This document shows, piece by piece, positions 45,159 through 53,251 of a stretch of 64,000 nt of DNA (position 1 is the stretch's first letter; the number at the start of each line of letters is the position of its first letter). Position numbers and translations under genes: made by a program. The notes beneath the pieces were generated by a model. It saw only the letters and a list, made by a program, of their open reading frames with translations, did no database searches and was not told the DNA's origin. This DNA comes from Granulibacter bethesdensis (lineage in GTDB: Bacteria; Pseudomonadota; Alphaproteobacteria; Acetobacterales; Acetobacteraceae): positions 1,809,493-1,873,492 of the forward strand of contig NZ_CP018192.1 of assembly GCF_001889525.1 (NCBI RefSeq), in the 5' to 3' direction.

Positions 45159-47372
45159 ATGCAGACCGATCATATCTCCACCTCTCTGGGGTTTCAGCCG
45201 CTTCTACCGCTCTGGCTGCTGGGAGCACTGGGCGTTCTGTGTCTGCTGGCGCTGCTGCCCGCGCTGATGCGCCGGGCGCGGGGCTGGTCATGGCGGCTGG
45301 CCGCCTTCGCCGCGCTGCTGATCTGGCTCGGCGGTCCGATGCTGGTGCGGGAGACGCGGCAGGGACTGGCCGATATCGCCCTGCTGGTGATCGACCAGAG
45401 CGGGTCCATGGCGCTGAAGGACCGCACCAAGCTGGCCGAGCAGGCCCGCAGCATTCTGACGCGGACCATCCCCCAGCCCGGTCGCGCTGGTGAGCCTCCG
45501 CTGGAACTGCGCACCGTCACCGTGCCGGAACATGGCCGTGACGGCACGAAACTTTTTGCCGCCATCGCGCAGGGGCTGGCCGATATTCCGCGCGACCGGC
45601 TGGCTGGAATCGTCGCCGTGACCGACGGGCAGGTGCATGACGTGCCGCCCTCCATTGCCAAAGGCACTCCTCCGGCTTTCAACGCGCCGCTGCATGTGCT
45701 GCTGACCGGGCGAGGTGAGGAAACCGATCGCCGCCTGCGCATGATCGAGGCCCCGACCTACGGCATTGTCGGCAAGACCGTCTCCCTGCGCGTGGCGGTT
45801 GAGGATCTGGGCGTCGCCAACCCTGCCCCGGGTGCCACCCCGGTGGCGGAGTTGACCCTCCGCCGTGACGGAGAGGCTCCGGTAAAGTACACCGTGCCGA
45901 TCGGGCAGGAATACCCCATTACCCTGCCCGTGACCCATGAGGGGCCGAGCGTCATCGACATGACGGCAGCAACACTGCCGGGAGAAGTCTCGACCATTAA
46001 CAACCACGCCGTGGTCACTCTCAACGGGGTGCGGGACCGGCTGCGCGTGCTGCTGGTCTCCGGCGAGCCGCATCAGGGCGAACGGGCGTGGCGGCGGCTG
46101 CTGAAAGCCGATCCCTCGGTCGATCTGGTGCATTTCACCATTCTGCGGCCACCGGAAAAGGACGATAACACGCCCCTCAACGAACTCGCGCTGATCGCCT
46201 TTCCTGTGCGGGAACTGTTCCAGCAAAAAATCCGCGATTTCGATCTCATCATTCTCGACCGGTTCCAGAACCGGGGGATTCTGCCGCAAATCTACCTGCG
46301 CAACATCGCCGATTATGTGCGGGAGGGCGGCGCCCTGCTGATGACCGCCGGACCGGAATATGCCAGTCCGGTCAGCCTTGCCAGTTCTCCACTCGGTGCC
46401 GTGCTGCCTGCCATGCCGCACGGGCAGGAGTCCGACGATCCGCTTTCTGCCGTGATAGAAGGCGGGTTCCGCCCGCAGGTGACCCCACTCGGCACCCATC
46501 ATCCGGTGACGGAGAAACTGCCCGGCGCACCGGGAGGGGGAAAAGATACCGCTTCGGAATGGGGATCGTGGTACCGCTATATCGCCACGGACAGCCTGGA
46601 TAATCCGGGGCATGGCCAAACTGTGCTTGCCACCCCGGATGGCGCGCCGCTGCTGATTCTGGACCACGTGGGTAAAGGGCGCGTGGCGCTGCTGCTATCA
46701 GACCAGATCTGGCTATGGTCACGCGGACATCAGGGGGGTGGTCCTCAGGCGGAGTTGCTGCGTCGCGTCGCGCACTGGGCCATGAAGCAGCCTGAGCTTG
46801 AGGAACACGCCCTTACGGCACAGATCACGCAAGGGCGTCTGACAGCCCGGTTGCGCAGCCCGGAGGATATTCCACCCGGCACGGTGACCGTGACCGATCC
46901 TGACGGCAAAGACACCAGCGTTCCATTGCATATCACCGGGCCTGGGCGGGCGGAGGCCAGTCTACCCGCCGCCGCACCCGGTGTCTGGCGCGTGCGTTAT
47001 CGTCCGCCGCTGTCTGCTAAACCCGCTTCTCAGGAAGGGGACACTGCCGCATCCTCTGAACTGACTGCTTTCGTGGCGGCATCCCCGCCTGATCCGGTGG
47101 AGGTCGCCGATCTCCGCGCCACAGCGACCGTGCTGAATGGCGCGGCCCGGCTCAGCGGTGGCAGTATGCATTGGCTATCGCCCGCAGGGGTACCCGCTAT
47201 CCGCCGCGTCTCTATGGGTGCTCGCGCCTCTGGAAATGGCTGGATTGGTCTGCGCCGCAATGATGCACATCTGGTGACCGGGATTGATGCACTGCCGCTT
47301 TTGCCCAGCTGGATCGCTCTGCCGCTGATCCTGTCGCTGATCCTGGCAGCGTGGCGGCGTGAGGGACGATAA
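45159..47372 (+). CDS. VWA-like membrane protein of the MoxR operon
   Basis: This 737-residue protein begins with two membrane helices (PLLPLWLLGALGVLCLLALL, LAAFAALLIWLGGPMLV). A VWA-type segment with DQSGSMALKD, a D-x-S-x-S metal-ion site, comes next. A central region resembles a class I amidotransferase fold (IRDFDLIILDRFQNRGILPQ, VREGGALLMTAGPEYASP), followed by beta-sandwich segments. The last residues form a membrane helix (LPSWIALPLILSLILAAW). The gene starts 12 bases after the previous one, so the four genes 40287-47372 form one operon. Exact function is unknown; envelope assembly is a reasonable guess. Confidence 0.82.
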   Translation: MQTDHISTSLGFQPLLPLWLLGALGVLCLLALLPALMRRARGWSWRLAAFAALLIWLGGPMLVRETRQGLADIALLVIDQSGSMALKDRTKLAEQARSILTRTIPQPGRAGEPPLELRTVTVPEHGRDGTKLFAAIAQGLADIPRDRLAGIVAVTDGQVHDVPPSIAKGTPPAFNAPLHVLLTGRGEETDRRLRMIEAPTYGIVGKTVSLRVAVEDLGVANPAPGATPVAELTLRRDGEAPVKYTVPIGQEYPITLPVTHEGPSVIDMTAATLPGEVSTINNHAVVTLNGVRDRLRVLLVSGEPHQGERAWRRLLKADPSVDLVHFTILRPPEKDDNTPLNELALIAFPVRELFQQKIRDFDLIILDRFQNRGILPQIYLRNIADYVREGGALLMTAGPEYASPVSLASSPLGAVLPAMPHGQESDDPLSAVIEGGFRPQVTPLGTHHPVTEKLPGAPGGGKDTASEWGSWYRYIATDSLDNPGHGQTVLATPDGAPLLILDHVGKGRVALLLSDQIWLWSRGHQGGGPQAELLRRVAHWAMKQPELEEHALTAQITQGRLTARLRSPEDIPPGTVTVTDPDGKDTSVPLHITGPGRAEASLPAAAPGVWRVRYRPPLSAKPASQEGDTAASSELTAFVAASPPDPVEVADLRATATVLNGAARLSGGSMHWLSPAGVPAIRRVSMGARASGNGWIGLRRNDAHLVTGIDALPLLPSWIALPLILSLILAAWRREGR

Positions 47373-47377
47373 TGGGA

Positions 47378-47435
47378 CCTGTGACAGAAGACTGTTCGGC
47401 CTGATGTATCGGCAATTTTTCCAGTGCGTCACAGG
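47378..47435. repeat. Inverted repeat upstream of tspO
   Basis: CCTGTGAC (47378-47385) is matched by GTCACAGG (47428-47435) with 42 bases between. It lies right after the MoxR operon and 36 bases before tspO, so it may be an operator or part of a weak terminator. Confidence 0.35.
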
Positions 47436-47470
47436 CAGGACGACACAAGAAACACGACAGGGAAGCAGGA

Positions 47471-47980
47471 ATGGCCAGACAACCCGATTTTCATGAGAAT
47501 AATCCGGATGCCGCTTCTGCGCGCTGGTCTCCAGCAGTGGCGCTGGCGGGATTTATTGCTTTCTGCCTGCTGGTGGCAACCGTTGATGGGGTCTTTACAC
47601 AGGGCGGCGTGCGCGACTGGTATCCATCACTCACCAAACCGCCCGGAACACCGCCGAACTGGGTATTCCCGGTCGTCTGGACCACATTGTATATCATGAT
47701 CGGTGTGGCAGGCTGGCTGCTATGGCGCCGCAAGGCGTGGAGCACGCTGCGCTTGTGGGGCTGGCAGATTCTGGTCAACGCGCTGTGGAACCCGATTTTT
47801 TTCGGCCTCCACCAGATCGGGATCGCGCTGATTGTGATTATTGCGCTGCTGGTCCTGATTTTTCGTTGCATCCACCGCTTCAAAGCGATTGATACTCTGG
47901 CGGCCTGGCTGTTTGTGCCATATGCCGTATGGGTCTGCTATGCCACCTATCTGAATGTCGGCTTCTGGTGGCTGAACTGA
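47471..47980 (+). CDS. tspO: TspO/MBR-family tryptophan-rich sensory protein
   Basis: This 169-residue membrane protein has five helices. Conserved family features are WYPSLTKPPGTPPNWVFPVV, WTTLYIMIGVAGWLLWR, LVNALWNPIFFGLHQIG and VPYAVWVCYATYLNVGFWWLN. Bacterial TspO binds porphyrins and links tetrapyrrole levels, oxygen or stress to regulation. A GGAAGCAGGA ribosome site precedes the ATG. The downstream ankyrin gene starts 56 bases later. Confidence 0.93.
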   Translation: MARQPDFHENNPDAASARWSPAVALAGFIAFCLLVATVDGVFTQGGVRDWYPSLTKPPGTPPNWVFPVVWTTLYIMIGVAGWLLWRRKAWSTLRLWGWQILVNALWNPIFFGLHQIGIALIVIIALLVLIFRCIHRFKAIDTLAAWLFVPYAVWVCYATYLNVGFWWLN

Positions 47981-48036
47981 ACCGCATGCACCCGCCTCTG
48001 CCATCAGGCACCGGGCGGAAGGGAGTATTCATTCTG

Positions 48037-48645
48037 ATGGCGTATCGCCTGACTTCTTCTTTGTCGTTTCGCACACGCTGTGGCGGTATTCTGGCGGTTC
48101 TGGTGACCACCCTCTGCATCGCTCCGGAGCATGCTGCGCAGGCTCAGGGCATGGGTATGCACAATAACCCGCACGCCTCAGAACCAAAGGTGCAGCAGGC
48201 TCCTCCCCCCTCTCTTCCCGGCTCCAAACCTGCAAGCCATACGCCGGTGCCACCGCCCGACAAATCGCTGGCCGATATGCAGCCGAATGATGCCCTGTTC
48301 GATGCCATCAACCGCGGTGATGTCCCTGCTGCCCGCGATGCCTTGTCACGTGGCGCACAGCTGGAGGCGCGCAATGTGCTGGGCATGACACCACTGGAAC
48401 TGTCAGTGGATCTGGGGCGGAACGAGATTTCCTTCCTGCTGCTTTCCATGCGTCCACCGCCGGACAGCGCCGCCGTCATCAGCGGCCCGGCCCCTAAACC
48501 GGTTGCTACAGCCGGCAAGGCGACCAGGAGCAAGGGCAGTAAATCCCATCATGAGGACAGCGCCGTCCTCTCCGCCACACAGCCGAAACAAGCCAATGCC
48601 AATGCCAATGCCAATGAAACAGGCTTTCTGGGCTTTAATCGCTAG
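48037..48645 (+). CDS. Secreted ankyrin-repeat protein
   Basis: The 202-residue product has a signal peptide (SFRTRCGGILAVLVTTLCIA, with a cut near AAQAQ) and a Pro-rich segment (QQAPPPSLPGSKPASHTPVP). About two ankyrin-like repeats follow (NDALFDAINRGDVPAARDAL, ARNVLGMTPLELSVDLGRNE). The tail is Ala/Lys/Ser-rich and carries a run of NA dipeptides encoded by four perfect GCCAAT hexamers near 48592-48615. A start at 47986 would add residues before the signal peptide, so 48037 is preferred. The partner is unknown. Confidence 0.75.
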   Translation: MAYRLTSSLSFRTRCGGILAVLVTTLCIAPEHAAQAQGMGMHNNPHASEPKVQQAPPPSLPGSKPASHTPVPPPDKSLADMQPNDALFDAINRGDVPAARDALSRGAQLEARNVLGMTPLELSVDLGRNEISFLLLSMRPPPDSAAVISGPAPKPVATAGKATRSKGSKSHHEDSAVLSATQPKQANANANANETGFLGFNR

Positions 48646-48656
48646 CTCTTATGCAT

Positions 48657-48684
48657 CCGGTCGGCCGGGAAACAGTCCGACCGG
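48657..48684 (+). terminator. Hairpin after the ankyrin gene
   Basis: CCGGTCGG and CCGACCGG form a perfect 8-bp stem with a 12-base loop, 12 bases past the stop. No T run follows, so it may be a weak or Rho-assisted terminator. Confidence 0.45.
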
Positions 48685-48755
48685 CAAAGACTGTGCGGAA
48701 AGCGGATTGCAGAACACCGCCAGTTATGTCTAAAACCCCTCCCACTCACCAGCGG

Positions 48756-48830
48756 GCCGGGTTAGCACAGTGGTAGTGCAGCGGTTTTGTAAACCGAAGG
48801 TCGGGGGTTCAAATCCCTCACCCGGCACCA
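48756..48830 (+). tRNA. trnT: tRNA-Thr (anticodon TGT)
   Basis: The acceptor arms GCCGGGT and ACCCGGC pair exactly. The D arm, anticodon loop TTTGTAA (anticodon TGT at 48788-48790) and T loop GGTTCAAATCC are all present. The CCA end is encoded. Confidence 0.95.
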
Positions 48831-49035
48831 GTTTGGGTGGTTGGGTGTGCTTAGCTTTTCCAGAAAATTGATCGTCCCCTTTCATCACCCGCACGTGGTA
48901 GAGGGCACCTGTCCATGCGCCGTCATCAGTCATCATAACAAGCGGGATTGATTCCACGGCTTTCCAGATGCGCCTGAAGCTGCCCCCATTAAACCAGGCA
49001 TTGATCCACATCATCCGTGGCTGCGCCCGTGCAAT
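48831..49035. other. Gap downstream of tRNA-Thr with possible gene debris
   Basis: On the minus strand a protein-like stretch (MMWINAWFNGGSFRRIWKAV, VMMTDDGAWTGALYHVRVMK) runs toward the tRNA and then reads into its antisense strand, so it is not an intact gene. It could be a fragment left by an element that used the tRNA as a target. No family is recognised. Confidence 0.3.
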
Positions 49036-49335
49036 GTGGCTGATGGCAGGCAACAGCGGGTTATGCTGAGCCTCCAGACAGCGTGTGAAAGATTGCCTGG
49101 TTTTCCGGATGACATGCGCGACCGGCTGGATGAGGGGCCAGGCAATGCCATCATCCTGTCCATGAGCCATAGCGACATCGACGATTATCTGGGCCTGACA
49201 ATTGAAACCATCTGCCGCACCCTGACGGCGTTATGGCGGCAAGGGCTGGTCAGCCTCTGCAAATCCTTTCCTCAAGCAAGACGATGGGATGCGGGCCGTA
49301 TCGCGCAGTTACCCCATATCGCGCAGGTGCACTGA
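49036..49335 (+). pseudogene. Remnant of a Crp/Fnr (FixK-like) regulator, DNA-binding part only
   Basis: The 99-residue frame contains a clear Crp/Fnr helix-turn-helix: LSMSHSDIDDYLGLTIETIC followed by RTLTALWRQGLVSL. Full regulators have about 220-240 residues with a cyclic-nucleotide-like N-terminal barrel, which is missing here; the upstream sequence is the tRNA-Thr region. One position usually Ser in the recognition helix (ETVSRTL in relatives) is Cys. I read it as a broken gene, though a short DNA-binding protein cannot be excluded. Confidence 0.65.
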
Positions 49336-49361
49336 CACGATATGGGTGTAGAAGCTTCAGA

Positions 49362-51533
49362 TCAGGCTGTTACCGCCATATCCATGCCGACCGTCTTATC
49401 AGCCGGATAAGGCCCTCCAGCCCTGATCTGAATCGCCAGCAGCGCGATACTGTCAGGGGCACGCTCCCCAAGTGGCAGAACGGCATTGCCGTTGGTCCAG
49501 CGGCAAGGCACGGCCTCCATCGCACCCCAACCCGGCAGGTCGCTTTGTCTTAGATGACTCTCGATATGACGAGTGGACGCGGCCTCGAACAAAAGAACCT
49601 CGCCAACCAGCACCCCGAGTTGCCGACGATCATCGACGAACGGGCCGATCATATCGCAGGGACGGCTGCTGCGGGAGGCAATGCGCACATCCCTGACATC
49701 TCCCGACACCATGAACATGACACGATCCTCGGTCTTGCGGACAGGACGGAGGATCTGCCCACCATCCGTCACCAGATGCAGCGCCGCATCATTCGTAAAA
49801 CAGGCTGTGACCGTGCGGTCAGGAAGACCGGCCTGTTCCGCGCGGGCCTCGATCTGACGGAACAGCGGCTCGACAAAATCCCGCGATACACAGAGAGGCG
49901 CCGCGGCAGCGTTCCAATCCAGATTGCGCCGACCATCGATCGCCACAACGCGGCCCTTGCTCTGGAACGCATAGCGGTTACCGGTATCGAGATAGCTTTC
50001 TGTCAGAACACCATCCGCCCTGATCACCGAATGGGTCTCGGTTTCGATATGATAGCAATCATAAACCATGAAGGTTTTATCGTAGAGGATAGAACGGCCA
50101 TTCACGAGCATCCTCACCGGAACGAAGGCTCCGTCGAGGAACAGGCAATGTTCACCCGTGATCAGCATATCCTTGCACGGCACATCTGGAGCAATAGCAT
50201 CTTTCAGCACGCGCACCGGATAGCCGGCAAGATCGTCAGGAACGGAAGGCTGGACCCGCATCTGTGATTTTCCAACCCATGTCACCTTGCGGACAGAGAC
50301 TGTTCCACCATGATAGGTGGCGATGTCATCCCCAACCTCAATGTCCTGTACAGGAACATCTCCCCGCGCCAGGGTGATCATGCTGTCAGCCAGGAAGCAG
50401 GGCGCCGATCCATCGATACCGGCATAGGTCACCAGCCTGCCGCCACCCGCCACGGTCGTCGGCTCTGTGACAATGGCCCCGGCAGAGACCGTCATGGTGA
50501 AAGCACCCGCCGAGGCATTACCCAGATAAGGGGACGTGACCGTGGCACCGGACATGACTGTCACATTGGCGGCACTATCCGCATCGGGGCCGCTATTGAT
50601 GTAGGTATCGTTGATGGAACTGCCCCCGGCAGAAATCCTGACCACATTCGAATTATAGGTATTTCCCGACACCACCCCGCCATTGGCAACGACCAGATAG
50701 CCGTTCACTTCCAAAGAATCCGTCATCGTACCGCCATTGAGCACGGAGACCGTTGGAACACCGCCGGCAATCGTCGCCCCGGACACGACCGCGCCGCTGG
50801 AAATGGTCAGCGTGTTGATGCGGGACATCAACACCGGGCCGGTGACGGATTGCGTACCGCTCTGGTAATAGGTCACGCCGCTGATATTGACCGCAGACCA
50901 GTTGCCGCCGCTCAGAAAGGTGAAACCTGAAAGCGGGGGCTCGGTATTCGGGGTTCCACTGCCATATGTGGCCGCCATGGAAACGACCGAGCCAGAGGTC
51001 GCCGTCACCGCAGATACATGCGCGCCGGAGGATACAACAGCGGTCGCCCCCGCCCCCACCGTCAGCCCGGACACATTCGCACCGGAACCAACGATGACAC
51101 GCAAGCCGTTCACTGTTCCACTGTTGAAAGTCGCCCCATTCAACGTCCCGCCGGCCGTCACCGAAACGGTCGCAGCGCCATCCGCAGCGGGGCCATCATT
51201 GACAAAGGTATCATTGATGGAACTGCCGCCAGCGGCAATCGTCACCACATTCGAATTATAGGTATTCCCCGATACAACACCGCCATTGGCAACGATCAGA
51301 TAGCCGTTTACCTCGACAGACTCCGTCATGATGCCACCGCTGAGAACAGACACGGTGGGAACGCCTCCATCCAGAATGGCACTGGAAACAACCGCGCCGC
51401 TGGAGATAGTCAGCGTGTTGATGTGGCCCAGCACCACCGGTCCGGTCACCGAAGTCGCGCCGCTTTGATAATAAGTCGTGCCGTTGCTATTGACGGCGGA
51501 CCAATTGCCGCCACTGAGATATGTAAGGCTCAT
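49362..51533 (-). CDS. Beta-repeat surface protein with C-terminal Hint(2) domain
   Basis: This 723-residue protein has two parts. Residues 1-345 are beta-strand repeats of the AIDA/strand-loop-strand style, containing a long internal duplication: the block beginning LSGGNWSAVN at residue 6 recurs at 207. From Cys379 (SAPCFLADSMITLARGDVPV) a Hint(2) module follows, with its second block at LITGEHCLFLDGAFVPVRML and a conserved tail (RSSRPCDMIGPFVDDRRQLG). No signal peptide or autotransporter barrel is present. The ATG overlaps the stop of the heptosyltransferase gene (ATGA), so the two are coupled and the protein is the likely glycosylation substrate. Whether the Hint part self-cleaves is not shown. 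Confidence 0.85.
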   Translation of the reverse strand: MSLTYLSGGNWSAVNSNGTTYYQSGATSVTGPVVLGHINTLTISSGAVVSSAILDGGVPTVSVLSGGIMTESVEVNGYLIVANGGVVSGNTYNSNVVTIAAGGSSINDTFVNDGPAADGAATVSVTAGGTLNGATFNSGTVNGLRVIVGSGANVSGLTVGAGATAVVSSGAHVSAVTATSGSVVSMAATYGSGTPNTEPPLSGFTFLSGGNWSAVNISGVTYYQSGTQSVTGPVLMSRINTLTISSGAVVSGATIAGGVPTVSVLNGGTMTDSLEVNGYLVVANGGVVSGNTYNSNVVRISAGGSSINDTYINSGPDADSAANVTVMSGATVTSPYLGNASAGAFTMTVSAGAIVTEPTTVAGGGRLVTYAGIDGSAPCFLADSMITLARGDVPVQDIEVGDDIATYHGGTVSVRKVTWVGKSQMRVQPSVPDDLAGYPVRVLKDAIAPDVPCKDMLITGEHCLFLDGAFVPVRMLVNGRSILYDKTFMVYDCYHIETETHSVIRADGVLTESYLDTGNRYAFQSKGRVVAIDGRRNLDWNAAAAPLCVSRDFVEPLFRQIEARAEQAGLPDRTVTACFTNDAALHLVTDGGQILRPVRKTEDRVMFMVSGDVRDVRIASRSSRPCDMIGPFVDDRRQLGVLVGEVLLFEAASTRHIESHLRQSDLPGWGAMEAVPCRWTNGNAVLPLGERAPDSIALLAIQIRAGGPYPADKTVGMDMAVTA

Positions 51534-52813
51534 TGAGGTCTGGCTCCATCGTTGTTGAGTGCTGCCATTGAAGGAATTGTCTTGATGGTTGAAATAACCG
51601 CTTCAGGCGTAATCAAACGTGAGCATTCAAACTGCCTGTCCGTGTTTTCATGGCGCGGACACCAGAAAATATTATTGTGATCAAACATGATTCTGGGATC
51701 ATTCCAGCAGGAATTACAGGCATTCCAGTTGATGACCCGGTATGGCGTATAAAATTCGTTGGTCGGGTGGGTAAAACCCGAAATCAATACGACATCAATC
51801 CCGACTGCCCAGGCCAGCCAGGAAAGTCCTGAGCTGGTGCCAATGAAAAATTCGGCATGGGTCAGCCAGCGTACACGTTCTTCCAAAGGACGATTACCGG
51901 TCTGATCCTCGCAGCCATGTGGAAGATGGTTCCAGACCCAGTTTTTGCCATGTACCGATTTCTGATCGATACAGATCACCCGCAATCCCTGCTCTTTCAG
52001 GAATTTGATGACCTCTCTCCATCCATCGGGATTGTTCCAATATTTGCACTGCGATGATGCCTGCGCGGCAATGCAGACATAGCGCTCCTCGATGGGTCTG
52101 GAGTCATCACGGACAGCGATTGCAGGCCTGACCTCACCCGGATCGACACCCAGTATATAGGCCGCCGTCTTGTGGAGGCCGACATGCCGGAAGTCGCTGG
52201 GCTGCCAGTTATTTTCGGTATCCGTAAAGAACAAACCAATCCGGTAAGTTGCATAGGCTTGTTCCTGCATATCGGACTTGGCCAGAACTTCCTTCGTGGT
52301 GAATTCGATGTTCGGATACTGATCCTTGAACAGGGCAATAAATTTATCAGCAACGACACAAATCGTTCTGGCGCCTGTTTTCTCCTGAAAACGTGGCACA
52401 TAGGAGAACCAGCCAATCGCATCTCCCAGCGTGCCAACCGGTATCTGGATCAGGATGATCTTGTCGGCCGGATCGAACTGATGATGGAAAACATCCCTGA
52501 TACTGCCATCATCGGATACAAAAAAAACCCTGATCTCATAGCGCAGAAAATATCGCTTCGCCGATTGCAGACGGCCATTTTTCAGATCGCCGTGATACAG
52601 GATTACGCCAGATGCCTTATCACGCAGTGTCACCCGCCAGACACCATCCTCCCGCTCTGGAAAATGGACTCTGGCACCGTCGTTGAAATCAAAACGAATA
52701 TCCTCAACCCCTTCCTGCGTCGGGACGGAGGGAGCCGGAAGATATGCCCCTCCATGGAGGCAGGCAGACTCTGCGACCAAAACAGGAAACCCCTTATATG
52801 CGCTGATTTTCAA
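51530..52813 (-). CDS. Autotransporter heptosyltransferase (BAHT family, TibC/AAH-like)
   Basis: This 427-residue cytoplasmic glycosyltransferase is predicted to attach heptose to serines of AIDA-type repeats. After an N-terminal domain come a nucleotide-sugar site (IQIPVGTLGDAIGWFSYVPR) and a second Rossmann half (RYVCIAAQASSQCKYWNNPD, FFIGTSSGLSWLAWAVG). The C-terminal part has four cysteines, C366, C369, C385 and C397 (WNACNSCW, IFWCPRH, FECSRL), matching the metal-binding iron finger of this family. The gene directly precedes and overlaps the repeat-protein gene at 49362-51533, as in tibC-tibA and aah-aidA pairs. The AT-rich 250 bases upstream should hold the operon promoter. Confidence 0.88.
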   Translation of the reverse strand: MKISAYKGFPVLVAESACLHGGAYLPAPSVPTQEGVEDIRFDFNDGARVHFPEREDGVWRVTLRDKASGVILYHGDLKNGRLQSAKRYFLRYEIRVFFVSDDGSIRDVFHHQFDPADKIILIQIPVGTLGDAIGWFSYVPRFQEKTGARTICVVADKFIALFKDQYPNIEFTTKEVLAKSDMQEQAYATYRIGLFFTDTENNWQPSDFRHVGLHKTAAYILGVDPGEVRPAIAVRDDSRPIEERYVCIAAQASSQCKYWNNPDGWREVIKFLKEQGLRVICIDQKSVHGKNWVWNHLPHGCEDQTGNRPLEERVRWLTHAEFFIGTSSGLSWLAWAVGIDVVLISGFTHPTNEFYTPYRVINWNACNSCWNDPRIMFDHNNIFWCPRHENTDRQFECSRLITPEAVISTIKTIPSMAALNNDGARPQ

Positions 52814-52915
52814 TCAAGAAAATAGGACGACTATCTTTTCCCGAGACAACAAATTTTTATTGTGCAAGGAAATTGATAATACAACTGCGTTAACAAAATG
52901 TTATTTATATAGTTT

Positions 52916-52941
52916 CAAGAATTATTATTAAATAATTCTTG
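52916..52941. promoter_or_regulatory. 26-bp palindrome upstream of the heptosyltransferase operon
   Basis: CAAGAATTAT and ATAATTCTTG are exact reverse complements around TATTAA. The site is about 105 bases before the heptosyltransferase start inside an AT-rich stretch (52814-53040) that otherwise shows no gene. A regulator operator is the simplest reading; the regulator is unknown. Confidence 0.4.
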
Positions 52942-53078
52942 ATTTGTGATTGAATATTGATTTGTTATTTTCTACTGCTGGTAATATTTTATCCAGCCAT
53001 CAGAGACTGCCGGCAGCCAACTGAACGCAGAAAGGCGTGCAGGATAATGGCACGCAGCTGGTTTTTATCTGAATAGGC

Positions 53079-53153
53079 TGGCTGGGGCGGGAGGATTCGA
53101 ACCTCCGCATGGCGGAATCAAAATCCGCTGCCTTACCGCTTGGCTACGCCCCA
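53079..53153 (-). tRNA. trnQ: tRNA-Gln (anticodon TTG)
   Basis: On the minus strand TGGGGCG pairs with CGCCCCA. The anticodon stem GCGGA/TCCGC encloses TTTTGAT with anticodon TTG. The T arm GGAGG-TTCGAAT-CCTCC is perfect, and CCA is encoded. Confidence 0.95.
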
Positions 53154-53251
53154 ACATGCCGTAACGCGGAGAATCAACCGGAGAGGCAATCCTGCGCACC
53201 GCCGCTTGATAAGCGGAACCGGCGCGCAGGTCCATCCCCCCTGGTCAGGAT

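Noticed and set aside
48730-49170. Minus-strand 146-residue frame ending with GEGFEPPTFGLQNRC
   Set aside because: Its C-terminal part is the antisense of tRNA-Thr, a classic false gene. Only the middle may be debris of a real one.
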